Below, one piece after another: positions 7,028 through 14,560 of a stretch of DNA of 14,560 nt (position 1 is its first letter; each line of letters begins with the position of its first letter). The notes beneath the pieces were generated by a model. That model saw nothing but the letters and a program-made list of their open reading frames with translations. It searched no databases and was not told the DNA's origin. Source of the stretch: Desulfuromonas sp964536375. Its GTDB lineage: Bacteria; Desulfobacterota; Desulfuromonadia; Desulfuromonadales; Desulfuromonadaceae. Location of the stretch: contig CAZHXF010000056.1 of NCBI GenBank assembly GCA_964536375.1, positions 1 through 14,560 on the forward strand, read 5' to 3'. Position numbers and translations under genes: made by a program.

Positions 7028-7234
7028 AAAAATATATTTACCAAACTTCCTGTATATATTTTTCAAGAAAAAATAATAAATAATTATCTCATATAAACAA
7101 ATAGTTACCTCTTAAAAAACAGAAATATTAAAAAAAATATTCATTTTCTTTCACTCACCCAGAACGTACCCAATAGAAACATATATAGGGAATACGCCCC
7201 AAATTTATCAACAAAAAAACTTACAGAGGTAAAA
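7028..7234. promoter_or_regulatory. Very AT-rich leader before the unknown two-gene unit
   Basis: These ~200 bases are mostly A and T, with runs of A and T and ATATTT-like words, and hold no gene. Towards the 3' end (about 7181-7188) CATATATA could serve as a -10 region, and an AGAGGT ribosome binding site (7224-7229) precedes the ATG at 7235. Such DNA is a typical target of H-NS-type silencers on acquired genes; no specific operator was recognised. Confidence 0.35.
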
Positions 7235-7735
7235 ATGAAAAAAAATGGGGTGATTTTAAAAACTGAGCAAGTTCCGCTGCAAAGCATAAGGCAACACAAT
7301 GGATATGAGCCTTATCGAAAACTATTGACTAATGTTAATTATCTATTCACAGATGTAGAACTTTTAACCCCAGCAGCATTAGATATTTTGATCAAGCATA
7401 TGCCGATCGTAACTTTGAAACATGGCAATCTCTATCGTTACATTTGCGGGCATAGAACATTCGTAATAGCAGCGCAAATGATTGACATTAATTCACAAAT
7501 CAGTGTTCAAGTCGCTGAAAGATTGTCGAAGCAAGAGATAAGAGCACACATAAATGCTGACCTTTGTCTTTTCTCGATTATCAACGGATTAAAAAACAAA
7601 GCAGATCTAGGCTTACTACTCCGTACCATTGAATGTGATTCCCTCTTTAATAGTTCAACTCAAATCGAACTAGCTCGAGCTGTAAACTGTGCCAAAAACA
7701 CAATTTTTCCTCCCTGCTCTGAGGAGAAAATATAA
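7235..7735 (+). CDS. Unknown protein with ParB-like N-terminal pattern
   Basis: A 166-residue protein with no confident family match. Residues about 14-110 follow the pattern of ParB/sulfiredoxin-type domains: an early VPLQSI strand, PIVTLKHGNLYRYICGHRTF (57-76) resembling the 'G-x-Y-x-hh-x-G-x-R' segment, then ISVQVAERLSKQEI (88-101), like the strand and helix that follow in ParB. Residues 142-157 (TQIELARAVNCAKNTI) could be part of a helix-turn-helix. There is no signal peptide or membrane segment. AGAGGT lies five bases before the ATG. The stop shares one base with the next start (TAATG), so the two genes are translated together. ParB-like folds occur in partition, transcription control and nuclease proteins; which applies here cannot be told. 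Confidence 0.6.
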   Translation: MKKNGVILKTEQVPLQSIRQHNGYEPYRKLLTNVNYLFTDVELLTPAALDILIKHMPIVTLKHGNLYRYICGHRTFVIAAQMIDINSQISVQVAERLSKQEIRAHINADLCLFSIINGLKNKADLGLLLRTIECDSLFNSSTQIELARAVNCAKNTIFPPCSEEKI

Positions 7736-8268
7736 TGAATAGAACAAAACTAAAAGAGGTCTTAGCTGACAAATCGTTCCCTAAAAAAAGCATCGAGACT
7801 TTTATTGAAATCGTCGATATACCAAAATATGCCGAAGAAGTAGAAGTTGTCCGTCCGGCCTTACCTCAGCTTATTAAAAAGGTCATCGAACTGGCGCCGC
7901 ACTATCCCAAGGTTGCCGTTGACCCACTTTGGGATGATCTAGCAGCGGCATTGCAAGACATTGAAATTGACGAAACTGAGCAATCTCGTATGCGCAAAAA
8001 AGACCCGCTTAGGGGGTGGTATCAAGTCAATAGCATTTACGTCGCCTTGTGGCAATCCATCAAAAGCAACAGTGTCGATCCAACCTATCTTACGCTGCTA
8101 GCACATATCATACTGGCTAAGTTGACACTAATACCAAGGGTGAAAAAATATCCCGAGCACAAGAATATATTGATCTCGGCACCTAATGCACTGAGAAGAG
8201 TCTGTAAAGAACCATTCCTTAGTCTATTATCGGAAATAAATCCTCAATGCAGCGGTTGTCGGCAATGA
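7735..8268 (+). CDS. Unknown protein, 3' end probably altered
   Basis: A 177-residue soluble protein that I do not recognise. It is rich in charged residues, has conserved-looking aromatic segments around DPLWDDLAAAL (62-72) and GWYQVNSIYVALW (94-106), and no catalytic motif I can name. It follows the ParB-like gene with a one-base overlap and a GAGGAG site, so the two probably act together. The last residues (roughly LLSEINPQCSGCRQ) are read from DNA that on the other strand encodes an ATPase, so the native C-terminus has probably been replaced at a junction between about 8205 and 8255. Function may be lost, or the protein may be nearly complete. Confidence 0.6.
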   Translation: MNRTKLKEVLADKSFPKKSIETFIEIVDIPKYAEEVEVVRPALPQLIKKVIELAPHYPKVAVDPLWDDLAAALQDIEIDETEQSRMRKKDPLRGWYQVNSIYVALWQSIKSNSVDPTYLTLLAHIILAKLTLIPRVKKYPEHKNILISAPNALRRVCKEPFLSLLSEINPQCSGCRQ

Positions 8269-8542
8269 AGTCTTTGTTAAAAACGCGGACCTGAGGAAGT
8301 CCCTGAGCCGTTGCAAGATCCGCCTCGTCTACTTTGTTTCCGTCAATGACAAATTCCACTTGCCCCTCGGATATGGGCGCTTGCTTCTCTATTGAGCGGA
8401 ACAGGTTCGAAAGCGTTGATTTCCCGGTGCCGTTCCACCCGTAGAAAAGGTTTTTCTCTTTAAAATCCAGTAGGTCTTGAGACCAAGCAAACCCACTGAA
8501 AATACGGTGGTTCTTAATTTTATAAATGCGCTCAATGGCCAT
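8219..8542 (-). pseudogene. Truncated AAA/ABC-type ATPase, PrrC/RloC-like N-terminus
   Basis: Only ~107 codons remain of what should be a protein of several hundred residues. The N-terminus (AIERIYKIKN, then FKEKNLFYGWNGTGKSTLSNLF) carries a complete Walker A GWNGTGKST at about 35-43 and resembles ATPase domains of the PrrC/RloC anticodon-nuclease class, with VRVFNKDFIADN close to the end. Walker B, signature and any effector domain are absent. The frame stops at 8219, next to the 3' end of the plus-strand unknown gene. Start ATG 8542 has AAGGT eight bases upstream and overlaps the res stop by 11 bases, so it was the last gene of the mod-rhuM-res operon. PrrC and RloC are known partners of restriction systems; assignment to that class is by similarity only. 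Confidence 0.7.
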
Positions 8543-11500
8543 AGACAGCACCTTTCAACGTAGCAAACAGTTTGTCTATATAACCATCCCGATCATCGGA
8601 CATAAAAAGAACATGATTAGCTTCCATCTCATCCTGAGGGATTCCCCAACGAAGCTGTGGATACTTTGTCCAAGACAGTATGAAACTGTTAAGAATGACA
8701 TCCGGGTTGGCAAAGCGCTTTTCGATATCTTTGATGCGCTTATGAAATCGCACCTTCTCGCTGGCGGGGCCTTCGTGGAGCAACCCATGCGGCTCAATGA
8801 AGGTGACATATTGTTTGCCATCAACAATCATCCACAGAATAAAGTCGGGATGAAAATTACCAGCTTCAAAAAAGCCAACACCTTTTCCGCGACTCAGATT
8901 CCGGAGCAAAAACAGTTCAACCCCATCCTTTTTAAGCTCCTGCGCATTGGATTCAGACCATTCTTTTAGATCCGTTACAAACTGAAATTCACTTTCATTC
9001 AATGCTACCGGTAGAATAGTAATTTTCCCGCCTTTTCTTACATGGAAGAGCGGCTGAAAAAGATGTATTCCGAAGCGACAGGCTTGGAGTTCACCTGCTT
9101 TAAGCAGCGATTGCTTGTTTTCCTCCAGCTCTTTTTGCAGCTTTATTATGCCAGAAATCACTTGCTCTTCACTGCCATCGACTATGAGCTGATAAAAATC
9201 ATCCTGCGGGATATTATCATCTTCCAGCGTGAGCTCTCTCAGCTCAAGGCGTGGCTCAATGAATGAACGCTTGCAATAGTTGTAATAGTGATCACAGAAC
9301 CGCTTGAGAAGTTCTGCCGCCACTTGCTGCAGCAATGAAACGTCATCAAATCCAGCCGGTTCTAATCGGGCTGTCGGAAGAAAGAGGGTGTACCATGTTT
9401 TGTCCGTTAGGAGCTTTTGGATACCCGCTTTATCAATATTCAGGTTGTACCAACTCCTCTCACGCTTGAACTGCTCGAGTTCGAAATACAACTCATCCAT
9501 GTTCAGTAGCGTGATATGCCTATCTGCCAATTTCACATCATCTTTTTTGACCGCCTCGGCAGTCTTATTTGAGTGGATGGATTGAATACGCGGATACCAG
9601 TCAGATACAATCGGGTGCAACTGGAGATACTCAGTGAGCTGACCTAGGCTGGGGACTGGGGNNNNNNNNNNNNNNNNNNNNNNNNNNNNNNNNNNNNNNN
9701 NNNNNNNNNNNNNNNNNNNNNNNNNNNNNNNNNNNNNNNNNNNNNNNNNNNNNNNNNNNNNCTGGGGACTGGGGCATCCTTTTTGAAATCATACTCTTTG
9801 CCATCATTCGCCTTCCGCTTTGGTCGAATAATCTGTAACTTCTTGCCGAAGTCATACGTGACATTCAGAGGTATGGTGAACACACGCCGCCGCTCATTGC
9901 CGGGCAATCCTTCATCTGCAAGGAATTGACGGAATTTTTCCATAAAATCGGCTTCAATGCCGAATACATTCAGTGTCTCAAGCTCCTCAATATATTGAGG
10001 AATTGAAGGTGCATAGCTGTGTCCGCTTCGTTTGAGGCTCCAGTCATATCCCTTCAATCGCACACCTCGTCCAAAAAGCTGAATAATCTGTGCGCCTTCG
10101 CTTTTACCTACATGCATCAAACCAAGGGTGCTGACTCGCCAGCAGTCCCAGCCTTCGACAAATTTCTTTGATCCAATAAGCAGGTTAACCGGAGACGAGG
10201 AATCCTTAACTGTGTCAAAGGTAGCTTCCGAAAAATCGCTATCCTCAACAGACAGTGATAAACCATCCTGCTTCGCCACACCTTCAATGTGATCGGCAAG
10301 CGCTTTGGCATCGCCAACGTTAATCAGGCCAAAAGGCGTTTCTGATGTACCGACTCGCAGAGCAATTTCCCCGGATTCGCCTTTTACGCGATCAAGGGCC
10401 AGATGCCCGCCGGTGTTCGTATTGAACAGACGCTTCAGGATATTTTTATAAAGGTCGTCATAGGAGAGCCCTGCATTTATTGTTTTAGCCAGCCATGTAA
10501 ATGAGGCCTCAAAAATATCTACGCCGTCAGAAGTCCTTAATCCATCTTCAATAAGCTCTTTTATTCGCCTGGTTGCGCCTTCTTTGTTCGATAGAAAATT
10601 AGCGATAAAAGCGATTATCTGGGCCACATCGGCTGCTACAATCTGTTCGTCTTTCCCGAGCTTGCCTCCGGTTACGGTGCTCCCAACGAAAACCCATAAC
10701 GGCTTCTCGATGTTGAAGGGATACAATGACTGGCTTTTGTCCTCGTAGATATCAAGTTGCTGATAGAACTTCAGCAGGCAGCCTGTTAAATATTCGAGTT
10801 TTTCATACTGTACGTTTTTTAAGTTGAAAATTTGGTAATCTTTACCAAAGCCATCCTCATAAAACCAACGGTATGAATAGTCGAAAACCACCGTTTTTGC
10901 ATAGTCATCTTCGTGCCCCGTACCGGAAACGGCCTGATCAAAGGTTGCTGAGTATTCGAAGGTAAATCCTTTTCCACACAGCATGGTGCGGTTTTTAAAC
11001 CATGCGTTTTCATCGGCCTTTGCATTCTTCGCCGAAAGGCCGCGATGCCCTTCATCTACCAGCAGCAGGTTCTGATCGCCAAGGCTGCGTGTTGCAATCG
11101 TGTTCGGTCCTTCTTTTTCACCCAGCTTGGTAATTTCCAGAACATCCACTCGGGACAGCCCCTGTGCCTGAGTAAACAGACTGTGCCCTTCCTTTGAAAA
11201 AAGAGATGCTCCAATATTACTTTCAGAAAACTCAGCAATATGTTGTTCGCTCAAGCGCTCATTCGGAGAAATCAGAACAACACGGGAGAGATCCTTCTCC
11301 TTGCCGTATTTTTTTGAGAAATGCTTGTACTGCATGTAGTTGACATGCATCAGCAGTGTCTTGCCAGAACCGGTGGCATTCTGTAAAGAGAGTTTGTTCA
11401 GCTCATCTTCATTGAAATAATCCATGTCGGCATATTCAGGCCAGCGGTTGTTAAAGCGGTCAACATACTCGTTTAACGCTGCGAGCAAAGACTCCCGGTC

Positions 11501-11908
11501 ACTAAAATAGCGGTCGAGATAGACTTCAACAAACAGCAGCGATAGCCACTGATAGTATTTCCAGACAACTGGACGATGGCGTTTGGCATTAATCGCTTGT
11601 GTATGGCGAACAATGTTCTCCTCGTATGCTAACAGTTGTTCACGCGATAATGACGGTATTCCTGTATCTACACCAGCCTGGCTGAAAAGCGGACTACCTG
11701 TCAAATAGTGAAAGAAATAATGGAGATTATCTTTATCCAAGCCTTCCAGCCTGGGATCACGAATAGCCTCCGCCAGTTTGTGAAAAGGACGCTTCTTTGT
11801 ATCCTCGGCAAGCGGATCTATGCCGAACAAGCTCATCAACCACTGATTCAGGAGCAACTTATCCCTAAACTTATGCTGCTTTGGCCCTTTGGACTTGCGT
11901 TTAGCCAT
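8532..11908 (-). CDS. res: Type III-like restriction subunit (helicase-nuclease), split by assembly gap
   Basis: The DNA-translocating, cutting subunit of a type III-like restriction-modification system. The N-terminal part (11908-9762) is an SF2 helicase: motif I NATGSGKT (177-184), DEGH box (285-288), SAT (320-322), motif V FVEGWDC (583-589), motif VI QLFGRGVRLKG (610-620). The part after the gap (9661-8532) ends in a PD-(D/E)xK-like nuclease: GNFHPDFILW then VTFIEPHG, with His where many relatives have Lys. The N run at 9662-9761 breaks the frame, but both sides end in the same 13 bases; merging them gives ...DAPVPSLGQLTEY... with no stop and ~1,087 residues, in keeping with type III Res proteins. 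It is therefore probably intact. The start ATG overlaps the rhuM stop (TAATG), with a GGGGG site six bases before. Confidence 0.85.
9649..9774. other. Assembly gap flanked by identical 13-base ends
   Basis: One hundred N (9662-9761) are bordered by the same CTGGGGACTGGGG at 9649-9661 and 9762-9774. On the coding strand this is CCCCAGT followed by CCCCAG, almost two copies of a heptamer. Two readings are possible: the contig ends overlap and nothing is missing, or a longer CCCCAGT tandem repeat lies here. The exact frame match when the copies are merged favours the first. The 100 N are a conventional placeholder and not a length estimate. Confidence 0.85.
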
Positions 11909-13005
11909 TATTTGCCCCCTTTTTTCATTGATGAGGCTTCTATCTGTTTTACCGCTTTATCAAAGTCAGATTCGATGCGCTGGGTTTTATTGAACTTATC
12001 GTATTCGGTAAAAGCCTTTTCTTCGGCCTGTTTGCGGGAAACGGAGCCATAACCTTCAAGGATTTTGTATTCGTTAAACTCCAAGAAGCGGTTAACGCTT
12101 TCAGCAAAGCTTTCCATGGTAAAAGTAGTACGATTTTCAATGATTCGCTCAATGTAGTCGAAGAAGGCGGTCACCGTACGCTCCAGCTTCTTGATCTCAT
12201 TTTCTGCTAGATAATTTTTTCCAATCTTTGAGTCAGATTTGAGCACACGACCATTCGGTGCGTTTTTATAGGTCATCATACCCATCAAAGGTTTTTCGGC
12301 ATCGGCATTATTATAAATTATTTCCGCTGCGGTATGACCAGTGATGGCGAAGTGGAACTTATCCTGAACATGAGCATAAAAATTCCGAGTGGTATCCGAG
12401 TTGGGATCATAGTTAATACTGCACTCGGCAAAAACATCGGTAATCTGTTGATAAATACGGCGCTCGGAAGCACGGATAGAGCGAACACGTTCCAGCAGTT
12501 CACGGAAATAATCCTTGCCAAAGAACCGACCGTTTTTCAGTCGCTCGTCATCCATGGCAAAGCCTTTGGTGATGTATTCTTTAAGCAGTTGCGTGGCCCA
12601 TACGCGGAACTGGGTGGCTTTTGATGAGTTCACCCGATAACCGACGGAAATAATAGCGTCGAGGTTGTAAAACTTAACCGGTCGGGTTTGCGTTTTTCCC
12701 TCAATGGCACCGTGCGGAGTGGTATGTTCCAAAATGGAACTAACCACTTTTTCCTCCAGTTCGCCGGACTCAAAGATATTTTTCAGGTGCTTAGTGATGG
12801 CTGGGCGCTGCACTCCAAAAAGCTCAGCAATGCGCTCCTGCGCCAGCCAAATCGTTTCATCGTGAAGAATGCACTCCACCTTCACCTGCCCATCTGGCGC
12901 AGTGTAGAGCAAAAATTCCGTCAACTCGGCCAGTATGGTTAACCTGCGTTCTGCTGTTACACCCAATCCGTGTTCATCCGTGTCCATTGGTGGTTTCTTT
13001 GCCAT
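11908..13005 (-). CDS. rhuM: RhuM-family protein inside the restriction operon
   Basis: A 365-residue member of the RhuM family, named after a Salmonella SPI-3 gene and of unknown biochemical role. The N-terminal part has a winged-helix-like segment TIWLAQERIAELFGVQRPAI (51-70), followed by the family's typical VKFYNLDAIISVGYRV (110-125), TQFRVWATQLLKEY (131-144) and KGFAMDDERLK (147-157). The C-terminal part (about 200-345) contains the FAITGHTAAEIIYNNAD region (219-235) and charged helices, and ends in KKGGK. Length and motifs look complete. ATG 13005 shares a base with the mod stop (TAATG); a GTG at 13020 is possible but less likely. Its stop in turn overlaps the res start. Being locked between mod and res suggests it works with, or regulates, the restriction system; this is inference. 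Confidence 0.9.
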   Translation of the reverse strand: MAKKPPMDTDEHGLGVTAERRLTILAELTEFLLYTAPDGQVKVECILHDETIWLAQERIAELFGVQRPAITKHLKNIFESGELEEKVVSSILEHTTPHGAIEGKTQTRPVKFYNLDAIISVGYRVNSSKATQFRVWATQLLKEYITKGFAMDDERLKNGRFFGKDYFRELLERVRSIRASERRIYQQITDVFAECSINYDPNSDTTRNFYAHVQDKFHFAITGHTAAEIIYNNADAEKPLMGMMTYKNAPNGRVLKSDSKIGKNYLAENEIKKLERTVTAFFDYIERIIENRTTFTMESFAESVNRFLEFNEYKILEGYGSVSRKQAEEKAFTEYDKFNKTQRIESDFDKAVKQIEASSMKKGGK

Positions 13006-14560
13006 TATTCCACCGCCCACATTTTCTTGTGGAACTCCTCTTCGATGAGGCGAACTTTCCAGTTCTCATCATCTTTTTTCAGGTTGGGCAGGTTGTTGGA
13101 GCCGTTGACATAGATGGTGTCGTATTCAAAGTCGCGGGTTGAAATGCGGTATTTTTCGAACCACTCATCCAGCATCAGGTTGTCTTCTTCCAGATTACCG
13201 GTGAGCTTACGCCACACGATCAGCACNNNNNNNNNNNNNNNNNNNNNNNNNNNNNNNNNNNNNNNNNNNNNNNNNNNNNNNNNNNNNNNNNNNNNNNNNN
13301 NNNNNNNNNNNNNNNNNNNNNNNNNNAGCGATGGATTGCTCTCGACGGCCTTGCAACGAACAGGGTTTTCATCAAAGACAAGGTTGTTCAGGGTGTCTTC
13401 GTAGGATTCAAGACGGATGTATTTAAAAAAACCACCTGTGGCGGCAAACTCAATACCTTTGGATGCTCCGTTCAAAGTATATTTCATACGGACTAACACT
13501 TTGTCATCGAAATAAGAGCTTTGTTCGATTCCAACGAATTCTTGACCTAATTTTTTTGAAACTGACGGTGTCGTTCCGCTCCCTGCAAATGGGTCTAAGA
13601 TGACTGACTTTGAATTGTTTTTAACAACAAAATCAATTAGCCTCTTTATTAAAACCTCCGGCTTCTTTCCCCCGCTAATATCAACACTTCCTTCATGCCT
13701 ACAATTTCCAAAATCACCTGCAAAATCATAGAAATTGTGAATAGGAACCTCTTTAGTAGCATCTCCACTTTTAATTTTTTCCAGCGTTTGAAGTGGAATG
13801 CCCGAATAAAACTTTCCTTTTGTTGCTGATTCTCTTTGCGGACCAGTAAAATATCGATATCCAAGCCCATCTTCACCAATGCCATCTACTTTGTAGAGGC
13901 AACCAAGACCATCAGTTGCTTTTCTAGGGGCTAAATTCAATCCAAAAAATTCACCAGAACTGCCCTTTTGCCTTAACAGTGACCCAGTTGCCCATGTTTC
14001 CTTAAGCCCAGTGAATGAAGATTTGACCTTCTCTATAATAAATTCACCCGGTTTGAATACTTGACAAGCCTTCCCCCCGGCTGAAAACTTGGCGCCTTCC
14101 GATAACTCTGTTATCTTCCACTCAAATTTTTCAACAGGGTAATCTACTGTATCCTTAATTGGCTTGAATTTTTTCTCTTTGGCATAAAAAAACACCCTCT
14201 CTACCGTTCTTTGAAAATCATTATCTTCAGAAAGTGTTTTATTGGCATATCGAACCTGAATGAAAAACGGAGCAAGTAAATGGTTTTCTCCAAAGATTTG
14301 ATTACATACCCACTCAAGGTTATTTGCTTCATTATCATCTATACTGGCGAACAAGGCTCCCTTTTCATCCAAAATGTTATGGATAGAATTTAACCTGTCG
14401 AAAATGAAGCTATTCCATGTACTATGTTGATATGTGTCCTTGTACAAAAAGCCATCTTTCCCAGTATTATACGGCGGATCGATATACACACACTTTACCT
14501 GCTCGCGATACCGCTCCTGCAACAGATTCAAAGCCTGAAAGTTCTCCGAATGAATCAGCA
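13005..14560 (-). CDS. mod: Type III-like adenine methyltransferase, 5' partial, with assembly gap
   Basis: The N6-adenine methyltransferase and specificity subunit of the restriction system. The coding frame runs off the right edge: the reading before the TTG at 14531 continues as IHSENFQALNLLQERY, the usual segment before the catalytic motif, so the true start lies outside the window. Motif order is that of beta-class enzymes: DPPYNTG (14480-14460) first, then the SAM-binding DPFAGSGTT (13595-13569). Between them lies a long target-recognition region with GLGYRYFTGPQRESATKGKF. The C-terminus (VLIVWRKLTGNLEEDN onward) is typical of Mod. A 100-N gap (13227-13326) interrupts it and probably hides more residues than the 33 it would represent. 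The stop overlaps the rhuM start. The central part is more AT-rich than both ends. Confidence 0.9.
   Translation of the reverse strand, partial: LIHSENFQALNLLQERYREQVKCVYIDPPYNTGKDGFLYKDTYQHSTWNSFIFDRLNSIHNILDEKGALFASIDDNEANNLEWVCNQIFGENHLLAPFFIQVRYANKTLSEDNDFQRTVERVFFYAKEKKFKPIKDTVDYPVEKFEWKITELSEGAKFSAGGKACQVFKPGEFIIEKVKSSFTGLKETWATGSLLRQKGSSGEFFGLNLAPRKATDGLGCLYKVDGIGEDGLGYRYFTGPQRESATKGKFYSGIPLQTLEKIKSGDATKEVPIHNFYDFAGDFGNCRHEGSVDISGGKKPEVLIKRLIDFVVKNNSKSVILDPFAGSGTTPSVSKKLGQEFVGIEQSSYFDDKVLVRMKYTLNGASKGIEFAATGGFFKYIRLESYEDTLNNLVFDENPVRCKAVESNPSXXXXXXXXXXXXXXXXXXXXXXXXXXXXXXXXXXVLIVWRKLTGNLEEDNLMLDEWFEKYRISTRDFEYDTIYVNGSNNLPNLKKDDENWKVRLIEEEFHKKMWAVE
13227..13326. other. Assembly gap inside mod
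   Basis: One hundred N with no shared sequence on the two sides, unlike the gap in res. The Mod family normally has a conserved stretch between the VESNPS-like segment before the gap and VLIVWRKLTG after it that I judge longer than 33 residues, so coding sequence is missing here and the N count is nominal. Confidence 0.8.

Noticed and set aside
8526..8969. 147-codon plus-strand frame
   Set aside because: It is antisense to the conserved nuclease part of res, whose motifs are clear on the minus strand; its product shows no family features.
9649..9774. CCCCAGT heptamers as evidence of a cyanobacterial genome
   Set aside because: Heptamer repeats of this kind are known in cyanobacteria, but fewer than two copies are visible on each side, they lie in a coding frame, and the gene content gives no other cyanobacterial sign.
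1..14560. CRISPR array, rRNA, complete tRNA, insertion sequence or transposase
   Set aside because: No regularly spaced repeats, no rRNA-like sequence, only half a tRNA, and no transposase or integrase motifs were found in any frame read.

Overview
The window looks like one edge of a chromosomal island in a proteobacterium, most likely gamma or beta. The evidence is a tRNA-Gly fragment with an encoded CCA end, HipBA, RhuM and type III restriction-modification families, and moderate, uneven GC. It cannot be placed to genus from sequence alone. Two 100-base N runs show that this is a draft or scaffolded assembly.

Layout from left to right. Positions 8-52 (minus) are the 3' half of a tRNA-Gly(GCC), starting at the anticodon loop. 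This is the form left as the distal attachment site when a tyrosine-recombinase element enters a tRNA gene, so the island should lie to the right and chromosome to the left. Repeated GAC(A/G)TCAA words follow. Positions 758-3151 (plus) encode a primase-helicase of the type found in TOTE conflict systems. Positions 3193-6412 (minus) hold two complete hipBA toxin-antitoxin modules in tandem, each with its own upstream inverted repeat, and a broken third hipB-like antitoxin lies beyond them (6723-6887). Positions 7235-8268 (plus) carry two coupled genes of unknown role behind a very AT-rich leader; the first looks ParB-like.

From about 8220 to the right edge is a minus-strand operon read right to left: a type III-like methyltransferase (mod, 5' end outside the window), a RhuM-family gene, a helicase-nuclease restriction subunit (res), and the first ~107 codons of an AAA/ABC-type ATPase resembling the PrrC/RloC class. 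The mod-rhuM and rhuM-res pairs overlap by one base and res-ATPase by eleven, so the four genes were probably translated as a unit. The ATPase is cut off at about 8220-8255, where the plus-strand unknown gene also appears to lose its native end, so this point is probably a recombination or deletion junction.

The two N gaps differ. The one inside res (9662-9761) is flanked on both sides by the same 13 bases, and collapsing that duplicate gives one uninterrupted res frame of about 1,087 codons. The gap is probably an unresolved overlap or a heptamer repeat, not missing sequence. The one inside mod (13227-13326) appears to hide real coding sequence.

Overall this is a cluster of defence and conflict genes next to an attachment site. 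The least explained parts are the unknown two-gene unit at 7235-8268 and the placement of rhuM between mod and res with a PrrC/RloC-like ATPase behind them.
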